Assembly (NCBI GenBank): GCA_964007875.1 | Contig: CAXGAH010000021.1 | Location: 1-40,237, forward strand | From: UBA1275 sp002323515 | GTDB lineage: Bacteria; Bacteroidota; Rhodothermia; Balneolales; Balneolaceae | Length of the DNA stretch: 40,237 nt | Direction: 5' to 3' | Shown: piece by piece, positions 34,387-40,237 of the stretch | Position numbering within the stretch: position 1 is the first letter of the stretch | Layout of the letters: each line of letters begins with the position of its first letter | Notes under the pieces: model-generated | Told to the model about the DNA's origin: nothing | The model's input: the letters and a program-made list of their open reading frames with translations, nothing else | Databases searched by the model: none | Program-made: the position numbers and the translations under genes

Positions 34387-36060
34387 ATGCTTACACGACA
34401 ACACCACTCTTTTCTAATATTTGCAACCATCATTTTACTTGGAATTCAATGTGATGAGCCAAATAGTCCTACCATTTTTAATATGAGCATAAGCATCAAT
34501 CCTGACGGTGCGGGTACCGTGATTCCATCACAGGATTTGTCTCTTCCGGAAAATGAAACCATTCAGATTCTAGCCCAACCATCGAATCCATATGCATTCA
34601 CAGGTTGGACCGGCTCCATTTCATCCAATGAAAATCCATTAAATGTTACTGTAACCGAAAATCTTAATCTAACTGCTAATTTTCTGATTAAGAACTATCC
34701 TTTAACGGTTTCTACGGTTGGAAGTGGGACTGTCATTGAAAGCATAATCACTTCAAAGACTGAATATGATCATGGTACCATTGTTCAACTTCAGGCAATT
34801 GCAGAAGATGGCTGGATATTTTCAGGATGGTCTGGTGCATACAGCAGCGATCAGGATATCATCGAAATTACAGTTGAATCAGAACTGACTATAACTGCTA
34901 CCTTTGTAATTGATAAAGTTGAACCTGTACCAGTTACAAAAACAAATGACATGAAAATCTTTGTTCATTACATGCCTTGGTTCCAATCGGCTCCATATGA
35001 TGGTTTTTGGGGTACCCATTGGACGATGAGTAATCGAAATCCTAACAATATCATTGATGGGCAGCGTGACATAGCGTCACATTTCTACCCCTTGATTGGT
35101 CCTTATTCAAGTAAAGATCCAGATGTTGCTGAATATCACTTGTTGCTCATGAAGTATGCTGGAATCGATGGTATATTTATCGACTGGTATGGAACATATG
35201 ATGTAAATGATTATAGATTAAATCTTGAAGGTTCAGAAAATATTATTGATTTGATCGATGAAGTTGGACTTGAATTTGGCATTGTATATGAAGATCAGAC
35301 GACAGCTAAAGTCGTGAATGCTGGTGAGGCATCTACAACGATCGAAGCTGCAACTAACGATTGGCAATACATTCAGAATAATTATTTCAGTAATCCAAAT
35401 TATACCAAAGTTGATGGCAATCCATTAGCATTAGTTTGGACACCCATCGAAATTGAAAGTGGTTCCGCATGGTCACAAATTTTAGCAGATGTTAACCCAA
35501 ATCTAATGCTGCTCGCATTATGGTATCAGGTTGGAGATTTAGGATCCAACGGAGACGGAGAATATGGTTGGGTGTATGGAGGTAATGGTAATCATTTGCA
35601 GGAAATCATCAATTTCTATAATAACCGACTGAATCGTTATGATTTAGGTATTGGGACAGCATATCCCGGATTCGTTGATTTCTATGAAGAAGGTGGACAA
35701 GGCGATGTTATTGGGTGGGAAATTCCGCACAATACACTTGAATTAACGCTTGATTTGGCTACTCAATACAATGTGGATTATCTACAATTAGTAACCTGGA
35801 ATGACTTTGGAGAAGGAACCATAATTGAACCCACAGTAGAAACCGGGTATACATATCTTGAAAAGGTTCAAACATTTGCTGGGGTATCGCCTAATAGTGA
35901 TTTTTTTGGTCATTTCGAAACAATATATGACTTGTACCAAGCACGTAAAGAATACGCCGACAATGAAAATATTCAGGAACAATTAGATCTAGCGTTCAAT
36001 TATTTAGTAATTCTGCAACCAACAGATGCACGAAATATTCTTCAGAATTTGAACAAGTAA
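34387..36060 (+). CDS. Lipoprotein with two InlB-like beta repeats and a GH99/GH71-like domain
   Basis: This 557-residue protein has a leader ending in LLGIQC (C20, lipobox), so it should be anchored outside the cytoplasm. Residues about 33-100 and 105-172 are two related beta repeats with the FTGWTGS/FSGWSGA pattern of the bacterial InlB-type repeat domain. From about 185 it carries a barrel beginning MKIFVHYMPWFQSAPYDGFWG, with DIASHFYPLIGPYSSKDPDV and GIDGIFIDWYGTYD, as in glycoside hydrolase family 99/71-like proteins (endo-acting mannan or glucan enzymes). Acidic residues in FGIVYEDQTTA are candidate catalytic positions. It sits between the two tRNA-associated repeats, convergent with an alpha/beta hydrolase. 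Activity not proven. Confidence 0.85.
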   Translation: MLTRQHHSFLIFATIILLGIQCDEPNSPTIFNMSISINPDGAGTVIPSQDLSLPENETIQILAQPSNPYAFTGWTGSISSNENPLNVTVTENLNLTANFLIKNYPLTVSTVGSGTVIESIITSKTEYDHGTIVQLQAIAEDGWIFSGWSGAYSSDQDIIEITVESELTITATFVIDKVEPVPVTKTNDMKIFVHYMPWFQSAPYDGFWGTHWTMSNRNPNNIIDGQRDIASHFYPLIGPYSSKDPDVAEYHLLLMKYAGIDGIFIDWYGTYDVNDYRLNLEGSENIIDLIDEVGLEFGIVYEDQTTAKVVNAGEASTTIEAATNDWQYIQNNYFSNPNYTKVDGNPLALVWTPIEIESGSAWSQILADVNPNLMLLALWYQVGDLGSNGDGEYGWVYGGNGNHLQEIINFYNNRLNRYDLGIGTAYPGFVDFYEEGGQGDVIGWEIPHNTLELTLDLATQYNVDYLQLVTWNDFGEGTIIEPTVETGYTYLEKVQTFAGVSPNSDFFGHFETIYDLYQARKEYADNENIQEQLDLAFNYLVILQPTDARNILQNLNK

Positions 36061-36074
36061 CTAAGATCTTTTAT

Positions 36075-36878
36075 TTAATCTGAGGTTCCCAAAATCCTAC
36101 GTACTTCATTAATTAGTAATGGAATTGCTGGTTCAACCATGCCATGGCCATACCCATCTAATTCCATTATTCTAGTATCTGAATGCCCAATTACTTTCAT
36201 CATGCGCATCATATAAGCGTTTTCTTCATATCGCCCGAGCAACTCTAGCTCTCTATCACCAGTAATTAAAAGTAATGGTGGGGCATCAGCACGAACGTGA
36301 AATAAAGGAGCATACTGATCAATAACCGCTTGTTCTCCTGGGATTCCACGTTCTTCACGTACTGTAAAATGTGTGATTGTATGACCGCTAAATGGAATTA
36401 AACCTGCTATTTGATTTGCGTTGATTCCATGTTCATTCAAATAGCTTTTGTCCAGTCCAACCATCGATGCTAAGTAACCACCTGCTGAATGACCACTTAG
36501 AAAAATCTTGGAAGGGTCTCCACCAAATTCCTCGATATTCTTAAAAACCCATGCAACAGCAGCTGCAGCATCTTCAATGTATATTGGGGCATTCACATCA
36601 GGAAAGAATGAATAATTTGGTGAAACTACCGCCATACCTTGATACTTTAAGTCTTCAGGAAGCTCTTTACTACCTGCTCTAAGCCCTCCTCCATGAAACC
36701 AAACAATGGTAGGATAGCCTGTCTCATTCGTCGGGTAATAGATGTCTAATTGGCATCTGTCACAATTTTTCATCTCTACCCTGTATGGTATATCAACTTG
36801 ATACTCATATGCAGTCTCTTGACTAAAAATTAACGTAGGGAAAATCAAAAATGAGAAGAAAAGATATAACTGCTTCAT
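36075..36878 (-). CDS. Secreted alpha/beta hydrolase (BD-FAE/carboxylesterase-like)
   Basis: From ATG 36878 the protein has 267 residues with a clear signal peptide (MKQLYLFFSFLIFPTLIFSQ). ATG 36914 would add 12 residues before it and is less likely. The hydrolase core shows the oxyanion motif WFHGGGLRAGS, the nucleophile elbow SGHSAGGYLAS, an acid in ITGDRELE and the histidine in GYGHGM. The HGGG motif marks the hormone-sensitive-lipase/BD-FAE type esterases, which remove acetyl or feruloyl groups from polysaccharides. It is convergent with the GH99-like gene with 14 bases between stops, and the pair may act together on a substituted glycan. Confidence 0.88.
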   Translation of the reverse strand: MKQLYLFFSFLIFPTLIFSQETAYEYQVDIPYRVEMKNCDRCQLDIYYPTNETGYPTIVWFHGGGLRAGSKELPEDLKYQGMAVVSPNYSFFPDVNAPIYIEDAAAAVAWVFKNIEEFGGDPSKIFLSGHSAGGYLASMVGLDKSYLNEHGINANQIAGLIPFSGHTITHFTVREERGIPGEQAVIDQYAPLFHVRADAPPLLLITGDRELELLGRYEENAYMMRMMKVIGHSDTRIMELDGYGHGMVEPAIPLLINEVRRILGTSD

Positions 36879-37032
36879 ACCTATTAAATTGAATTGGTTT
36901 ATGTTAATCACCATTATATTAAACCAAACATATAACTTCAGATTGAATTACAACCATTATGTTTTGTTTGAATCCAGTCCAACCTAATCTAATAATCATA
37001 TCATTTCATAAGTAGCATATTTTTTACAGATT

Positions 37033-37097
37033 GGAATCGCTCGCCTTGGCACTCCATGAGGTCGTCACTAAGTTAATACTACTAAATGTAGTCATCA
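37033..37097 (-). pseudogene. Diverged fragment of the FtsX-type permease gene
   Basis: This 65-bp stretch matches 29986-30050 at 55 of 65 positions in the same orientation. On the minus strand it reads MTTFSSINLVTTSWSAKASD, against MTTFGSSNLVTTSLGAKASE in the permease, so the reading frame is kept without stops. It ends exactly where the tRNA-upstream repeat begins (37098). No further similarity to the permease gene was seen on its other side. Confidence 0.8.
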
Positions 37098-37238
37098 GTC
37101 TGATTATTTGTAAGTATTAATAAGAGACACTTTGATTTAATATGTTTATCTTGTCTATCTTTTGAAAGTCGTAACGTTACTTTTACGTTTTTAGATAAGC
37201 ACCCGTAGCTCAACTGGATAGAGTACCTGACTACGAAT
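37098..37238 (+). repeat. Right copy of the tRNA-Arg-associated direct repeat
   Basis: This is the counterpart of 34149-34288, leading directly into the intact tRNA-Arg. It differs by containing a perfect palindrome gtaacgttac (37171-37180), which is gtaatattat in the left copy. Confidence 0.9.
37162..37189 (+). promoter_or_regulatory. Possible promoter of tRNA-Arg
   Basis: TTGAAA (37162-37167) and TACGTT (37184-37189) are spaced 16 bases apart and end 9 bases before the mature tRNA start. In the left repeat copy the -35-like element is changed to ACGAAA, as expected if that copy is no longer expressed. Bacteroidota promoters differ from the sigma-70 consensus, so this is a weak call. Confidence 0.35.
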
Positions 37239-37272
37239 CAGGCGGTTAGAGGTTCGAATCCTCTCGGGTGTA
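37199..37272 (+). tRNA. tRNA-Arg (anticodon ACG)
   Basis: The 74-base sequence folds as a standard cloverleaf. The acceptor pairs GCACCCG with CGGGTGT (one G-U), the D arm has tagctcaactggata, the anticodon stem is CCTGA/TCAGG with loop ctACGaa, the T arm is gaggttcgaatcctc and the discriminator is A. No CCA is encoded; the sequence continues caat. The anticodon ACG needs deamination to ICG and reads CGN arginine codons. Confidence 0.97.
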
Positions 37273-37282
37273 CAATTAATTC

Positions 37283-37320
37283 AAGCTAAGTAACATAATT
37301 ACAGTTATTTAGCTTTTTTA
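37283..37320 (+). terminator. Rho-independent terminator after tRNA-Arg
   Basis: aagctaagtaac (37283-37294) pairs with gttatttagctt (37304-37315) in a 12-bp stem with one G-U pair, a 9-base loop and a following T-rich run (ttttta then ttttgt). It begins 10 bases after the tRNA, so it should end that transcript. Confidence 0.85.
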
Positions 37321-37332
37321 TTTTGTAGGAAC

Positions 37333-37349
37333 TGTACAAGTTTTGTACA
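37333..37349. repeat. Inverted repeat TGTACAA-GTT-TTGTACA
   Basis: This is a perfect 7-bp inverted repeat with a 3-base spacer, 12 bases past the tRNA terminator and 13 bases before the 30-bp direct repeat. Its form resembles the core-type site of a tyrosine recombinase or a regulator binding site. No recombinase is encoded within the window, so the role is inferred from position only. Confidence 0.45.
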
Positions 37350-37362
37350 ACTTATCTATAGT

Positions 37363-37392
37363 TAAGAGTGTTTTAGCACTAAATCAAGAGAT
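37363..37392 (+). repeat. 30-bp direct repeat, left copy (possible attachment site)
   Basis: The sequence starts TAAGAGTGTTTTAGCA and ends AAATCAAGAGAT. It recurs in the same orientation at 40113-40142 with one mismatch. The two copies enclose three AT-rich genes of unknown function. Apart from this repeat, the stretch from 37393 to 37596 holds no gene or motif that could be recognised. Confidence 0.85.
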
Positions 37393-37596
37393 GTTTATAC
37401 TATCTAATTTCTAAGTATTCACAACTAAGGACACAAATGAGTTTTGTTCACCGCCTCAATAGCATGCCATAGCATCGTTTTCCATATGTCCTTTTGATTA
37501 GCCCATACTTAGGTGAATTGAACTTCTACATCCTATTATTTAAATTTGGATCTAAAATAAATTTTCGACAGTTCTAATTAAAAATTGGTTAAAATT

Positions 37597-38439
37597 ATGG
37601 GTAGAGATTATACTAAATATGATTTTTATAATTATGAGGACCTTATCGCGTCTAATTTGTCTAAAAGAGCACTTGTTTTTGAAGTAGTTAAATTCTTTTC
37701 AAATTACATGGAATATGAGATGAATGAGATTAAAGAATTTTTCATTGATGATATTCAGGGCTCAAAAGGATTCATAAGAACTCTTGATGAAGTCAAAGAT
37801 GAAAAAAGATTTTCTTCTGAAAAATTAGTGTCAGCTGATGGAATAGAGTTTGTTGTTTCTAATCAATGGGGAGCATCTAATTTTGAATCTTTTCTAAAGT
37901 TTAATGATGACCAAATAGGATATAAAATAATTAATTCCAATACATCTAATGAAAATCTATCAAAGTCCTCTCCTGAGTACCCAATAATGGAAATACCCAG
38001 CCAACTTTTCCAAAACTATAATGTTGAATGGGGAAGATATTTAGTTTTTTATTTGGAAAATAGCCCAAATATTGAGGATTACGAAAAATTTGAAATCACC
38101 TTAGATATGGAAAATAGAGTTGTTATTGGAAAGAAAGATGAGGAGGATGACTGTCGTTGTTGGTTTAAAACGTGGGAAGTTATGATATATGAGCCCTTTC
38201 AAGAAAAAAAATCCTATGATGGTATGTTAAGAATTTCAGCTGGAGACAAATATGAAAATGCTTGGCTTGATCATGATAGTTTCAGATGGCAAATTATTTG
38301 TCATTATGGCTTCGACGACTTAGATGATGGAGATCTTCCAGAGGGTATTTCTGGTGAAGTAATAGCTGAAGCGATTGCTAAACCTCAAGAAATTTTCCAA
38401 ATTTATGAACACATTCAAAAAAATAAATCCAATAGATAA
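37597..38439 (+). CDS. Protein of unknown function in the AT-rich module, gene 1
   Basis: This 280-residue soluble protein has no signal peptide or membrane segment. ATG 37597 is chosen over an in-frame TTG at 37585; neither has a clear ribosome-binding site. It is rich in acidic and aromatic residues and has a paired-cysteine element in DDCRCWFKTW and an acidic stretch FDDLDDGDLPEGISGEVIAE near the end. No known family was recognised. It is 5 bases upstream of gene 2 on the same strand, so both are likely one transcript. Codon use is far more AT-rich than in the housekeeping region, which fits horizontal gain. Function unknown. Confidence 0.75.
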   Translation: MGRDYTKYDFYNYEDLIASNLSKRALVFEVVKFFSNYMEYEMNEIKEFFIDDIQGSKGFIRTLDEVKDEKRFSSEKLVSADGIEFVVSNQWGASNFESFLKFNDDQIGYKIINSNTSNENLSKSSPEYPIMEIPSQLFQNYNVEWGRYLVFYLENSPNIEDYEKFEITLDMENRVVIGKKDEEDDCRCWFKTWEVMIYEPFQEKKSYDGMLRISAGDKYENAWLDHDSFRWQIICHYGFDDLDDGDLPEGISGEVIAEAIAKPQEIFQIYEHIQKNKSNR

Positions 38440-38444
38440 AGATT

Positions 38445-39197
38445 TTGGAGATTTACAAGAAGAAGATTATTTCTATTTTCAACAACAAACCAAATCCAGA
38501 AAATGAAAGGCCAGGATTAAGATGGGCCTTTGAGCCTATAAAACATAAAACAAAATATTTAATTCTTGGAATAAATCCTTCAAACTCTGTAATGAAGGTA
38601 AACTCTGTTATCAAAAAATCAGGTAATAGTTGGTCTGACGGACCGTTCTTAAATCAGTACTCTTATGATAAATTCCTTAGTGATTCCAATAATGAATCTA
38701 AGATACTTTTACTCCAAGAATTGGCACATGAACACCACCCCCATTTTAAAAAGCATAAAGAATTTATATCCTTTTTAAAAAATATTGTAGAAAGTGACTA
38801 TCAATTTTTTGACCTTTTTCCTGTTTGGGGAATAAAACAAGAAGAGTTTATCAAAAAATTAGATTTTTATCAGAAAGAAAAATCTATTGAAGCTTTTATT
38901 GATTTGATAGACAGACATTCAAACCTTAAGGGCTTATATTTTTTCAATTCAGGAGCGGCAAAATTTTTTATGAAAGAGAATAAGATCAGCTGGAATTCAC
39001 CGCATAAAAGAATTAATGTTAGAAAAGAAAAAGATATGAGAGGAGAGAGAATTTCTATAGTTAAAAAAGGAAAACTTAAACTAAATAATAGAAATATTGA
39101 TGTTCATTGCTTTGGGATTGGAGGATATTTTGGCCCTGCGGAACTTAAAGAGTTAGCACATAAATGGAATAAGCATCTATCCAATGATTTTTTGTAA
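38445..39197 (+). CDS. Protein of unknown function in the AT-rich module, gene 2 (possible uracil-DNA-glycosylase-like fold)
   Basis: This 250-residue protein begins at TTG 38445, five bases after the stop of gene 1; no ATG occurs before residue 50, so a TTG start with translational coupling is likely. The segment KYLILGINPS resembles the first strand and active-site loop of the uracil-DNA-glycosylase superfamily (G-x-N/D-P). YQFFDLFPVWG and LKGLYFFNSGAAKFF could be later core strands. The match is weak and by eye only, and the usual C-terminal histidine loop is not evident. Alternatively it is an unrelated Rossmann-like enzyme. The 3' end overlaps the convergent gene 3 by 21 bases. Confidence 0.72.
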   Translation: MEIYKKKIISIFNNKPNPENERPGLRWAFEPIKHKTKYLILGINPSNSVMKVNSVIKKSGNSWSDGPFLNQYSYDKFLSDSNNESKILLLQELAHEHHPHFKKHKEFISFLKNIVESDYQFFDLFPVWGIKQEEFIKKLDFYQKEKSIEAFIDLIDRHSNLKGLYFFNSGAAKFFMKENKISWNSPHKRINVRKEKDMRGERISIVKKGKLKLNNRNIDVHCFGIGGYFGPAELKELAHKWNKHLSNDFL

Positions 39198-40028
39198 GGT
39201 CTTTATTTCAACCCACTGATTATCAATTTTTCTGTATTGTTTTGTTTCTGACGTTGATAGTTTTGAAGGTCCTTCAGCTAACCTATATATGATGTCATCA
39301 TCACTTACCAAATCTACATAATGTTTTGTGTCAGATTTTGTTTGGATAATTTCACTATAACCTGATTGTCTCCATCGTATTTTACCATTTATAGAAATCC
39401 AGTTCGACTGCATTGAAAAAACTTGATCTCCAGTTTTGTACTTCTTTATTTCCAAAAGAAACTGAAAGATCTTAATTATGTCCTCAATCTTTTCATTTTC
39501 TGTTGACGGTTTTAGCTCTTCAATTTTAAAGGTTGAAGGGAGCGCATTTAAAATCTCTGAATCAAAAAAGTTAAGATTAATTTTAGTTTTATTAATAGTA
39601 GAAGATATTCTTGAGTTAAATTCTATTTTTTCCTTTAAAGATTTAAATAAAAATTCTTGATCTGTTTTTGTTTTACTTAATTCAATGACGGAGAGAGTAT
39701 GTAAAACAACCTCTGAGGGATACTGGTAAAGGAATGTATCGTCAACAATAAAAATCTTATTGTAATTATTGTAATACTTTGTTTCAATAAAGGTTAATTC
39801 ATTTTCTATCCTGTCAAGATATTTATCATCTTTTTGTTCAGTATAGATGTCTAATAATTTTATGAGCTGAATAAAATCTGCATTCATAGTGTCTTGAAAA
39901 TGCACAAGAATGGTTTTTAAATCATCTAAATCAATATGATATTTATTAATTAACCTTCTCAGTGAGTCCACTAAATGAACAGCATGAGAAAAAGACTTTT
40001 TAAGAGCTTTGGTATACTTAGTTGACAT
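39177..40028 (-). CDS. Protein of unknown function in the AT-rich module, gene 3
   Basis: This 283-residue protein has no signal peptide or membrane segment. The N-terminal two thirds look helical and charged (KALKKSFSHAVHLVDSLRRL, then DDLKTILVHFQDT), with leucine-rich helical stretches to about residue 190. The last 80 residues look beta-rich, with SMQSNWISINGKIRWRQ and YRKIDNQWVEIKTL, perhaps a small barrel. No family was recognised. It is convergent with gene 2 and overlaps it by 21 bases, an arrangement that ties the genes together evolutionarily but not in one transcript. It starts 40 bases from the tRNA remnant at the right boundary. Function unknown. Confidence 0.75.
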   Translation of the reverse strand: MSTKYTKALKKSFSHAVHLVDSLRRLINKYHIDLDDLKTILVHFQDTMNADFIQLIKLLDIYTEQKDDKYLDRIENELTFIETKYYNNYNKIFIVDDTFLYQYPSEVVLHTLSVIELSKTKTDQEFLFKSLKEKIEFNSRISSTINKTKINLNFFDSEILNALPSTFKIEELKPSTENEKIEDIIKIFQFLLEIKKYKTGDQVFSMQSNWISINGKIRWRQSGYSEIIQTKSDTKHYVDLVSDDDIIYRLAEGPSKLSTSETKQYRKIDNQWVEIKTLQKIIG

Positions 40029-40067
40029 GTGTTACTATTGTGAATAGCAATTTAACAAACAGGGCAA

Positions 40068-40112
40068 TGGCTCCCCCTGATGGACTCGAACCAATGACCC
40101 TCTGATTGACAG
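40068..40112 (-). pseudogene. 3' half of a degenerate tRNA (Asn- or Asp-like)
   Basis: On the minus strand this reads from the anticodon loop CTGTCAA through TCAGAGGGTC, a T arm containing GGTTCGAGTCC, AGGGGGA, discriminator G and an encoded CCA. The 5' half is absent; the 30-bp repeat takes its place. The arrangement resembles tRNA-Asn (loop CTGTTAA) with a change that turns GTT into GTC. The T stem pairs at only three of five positions, so it is not functional. An encoded CCA contrasts with tRNA-Arg at 37199, which has none. Confidence 0.8.
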
Positions 40113-40142
40113 TAAGAGTGTTTTAGCAATAAATCAAGAGAT
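40113..40142 (+). repeat. 30-bp direct repeat, right copy (possible attachment site)
   Basis: It matches 37363-37392 at 29 of 30 bases in the same orientation. It directly abuts the anticodon-loop end of the tRNA remnant, the place where site-specific integration into a tRNA gene often occurs. Confidence 0.85.
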
Positions 40143-40153
40143 TAGCAGATCAG

Positions 40154-40237
40154 TTAATTCTTACTCATTTGTTCTTTCAATAACCTCTGAGTTGTCTCCC
40201 AATCTAAGGTGGATTTAAGTCCAGAAGTGTTACTATA
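40154..40237 (-). CDS. C-terminal end of an unidentified protein, cut by the window edge
   Basis: The frame is open from the window edge to a TAA at 40154-40156 and gives 27 residues ending in RLLKEQMSKN. The composition looks like a soluble helical C-terminus. It ends 11 bases from the 30-bp repeat, so it may belong to the flanking region or to a larger element. It is too short to assign, and a chance open frame is possible. Confidence 0.4.
   Translation of the reverse strand, partial: YSNTSGLKSTLDWETTQRLLKEQMSKN

Noticed and set aside
36920..36975. Imperfect inverted repeat between the hydrolase start and the permease scrap
   Set aside because: The pairing (ccaaacata with tatgttttg) is short, imperfect and in AT-rich DNA, as expected by chance.
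37585..37596. TTG start giving four extra residues for module gene 1
   Set aside because: ATG at 37597 is in frame and no ribosome-binding site favours the TTG.
40068..40112. Functional tRNA on the minus strand
   Set aside because: The 5' half is missing and the T stem has mismatches, so it was recorded as a remnant.

Overview
The window most likely comes from a marine or aquatic member of the Bacteroidota or the neighbouring Balneolota. A gldC-type gliding gene (9206-9535), many predicted lipoproteins with short hydrophobic leaders, weak Shine-Dalgarno sites and moderate-to-low GC all point that way. No rRNA gene, CRISPR array, transposase or complete integrase was found. One intact tRNA is present, tRNA-Arg(ACG) at 37199-37272. 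The genus cannot be fixed by reading alone.

Layout. 1-3565: a truncated MFS transporter, an HxlR regulator divergent from an extended SDR reductase with an inverted repeat between them, and an endonuclease III-like gene. 3618-9130 is more AT-rich and accessory in character: a Rieske oxygenase overlapping an APC permease, a membrane protein with an XRE regulator, a lipoprotein esterase, a DUF975-like membrane protein and a PQQ-like protein. 9206-23370 is mostly housekeeping: gldC, a DUF418 protein, an RluD-type pseudouridine synthase, recN, a pair of enzymes predicted to oxidise D- and L-2-hydroxyglutarate, a thioredoxin-like lipoprotein with S-adenosylhomocysteine hydrolase and an amidase, and a DEAD-box helicase. 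23529-25687 is a LysR-SbtA-SbtB bicarbonate-transport type operon. 25813-34144 holds an LLM flavin oxidoreductase, an acid phosphatase, an AttEFGH/LolCDE-like ABC operon and an amidohydrolase.

The right end (34149-40237) is the most unusual part. A roughly 140-bp segment containing the 5' half of tRNA-Arg and its upstream region is present twice. The left copy (34149-34288) breaks off in the anticodon arm. The right copy (37098-37238) runs into the intact tRNA. Between them lie a GH99-like lipoprotein and a secreted alpha/beta hydrolase, plus a 65-bp fragment related to the ABC permease encoded at 29194-31743. Just beyond the tRNA terminator a 30-bp sequence (37363-37392) recurs at 40113-40142. 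It encloses a very AT-rich module of three genes of unknown function, and its right boundary abuts the 3' half of a degenerate tRNA (40068-40112). This looks like two neighbouring tRNA-associated cargo insertions that carry no recombinase of their own in this window. It is the best candidate here for an undescribed system.

The genes cooperate in recognisable sets: clearance of 2-hydroxyglutarate enantiomers (13884-18089), SAH recycling (18837-20201), LysR/PII-controlled bicarbonate uptake (23529-25687), an ABC envelope export system (27964-32504) and glycan or ester hydrolysis in the first insertion. Functions are inferred from sequence motifs read by eye; no database search was run.
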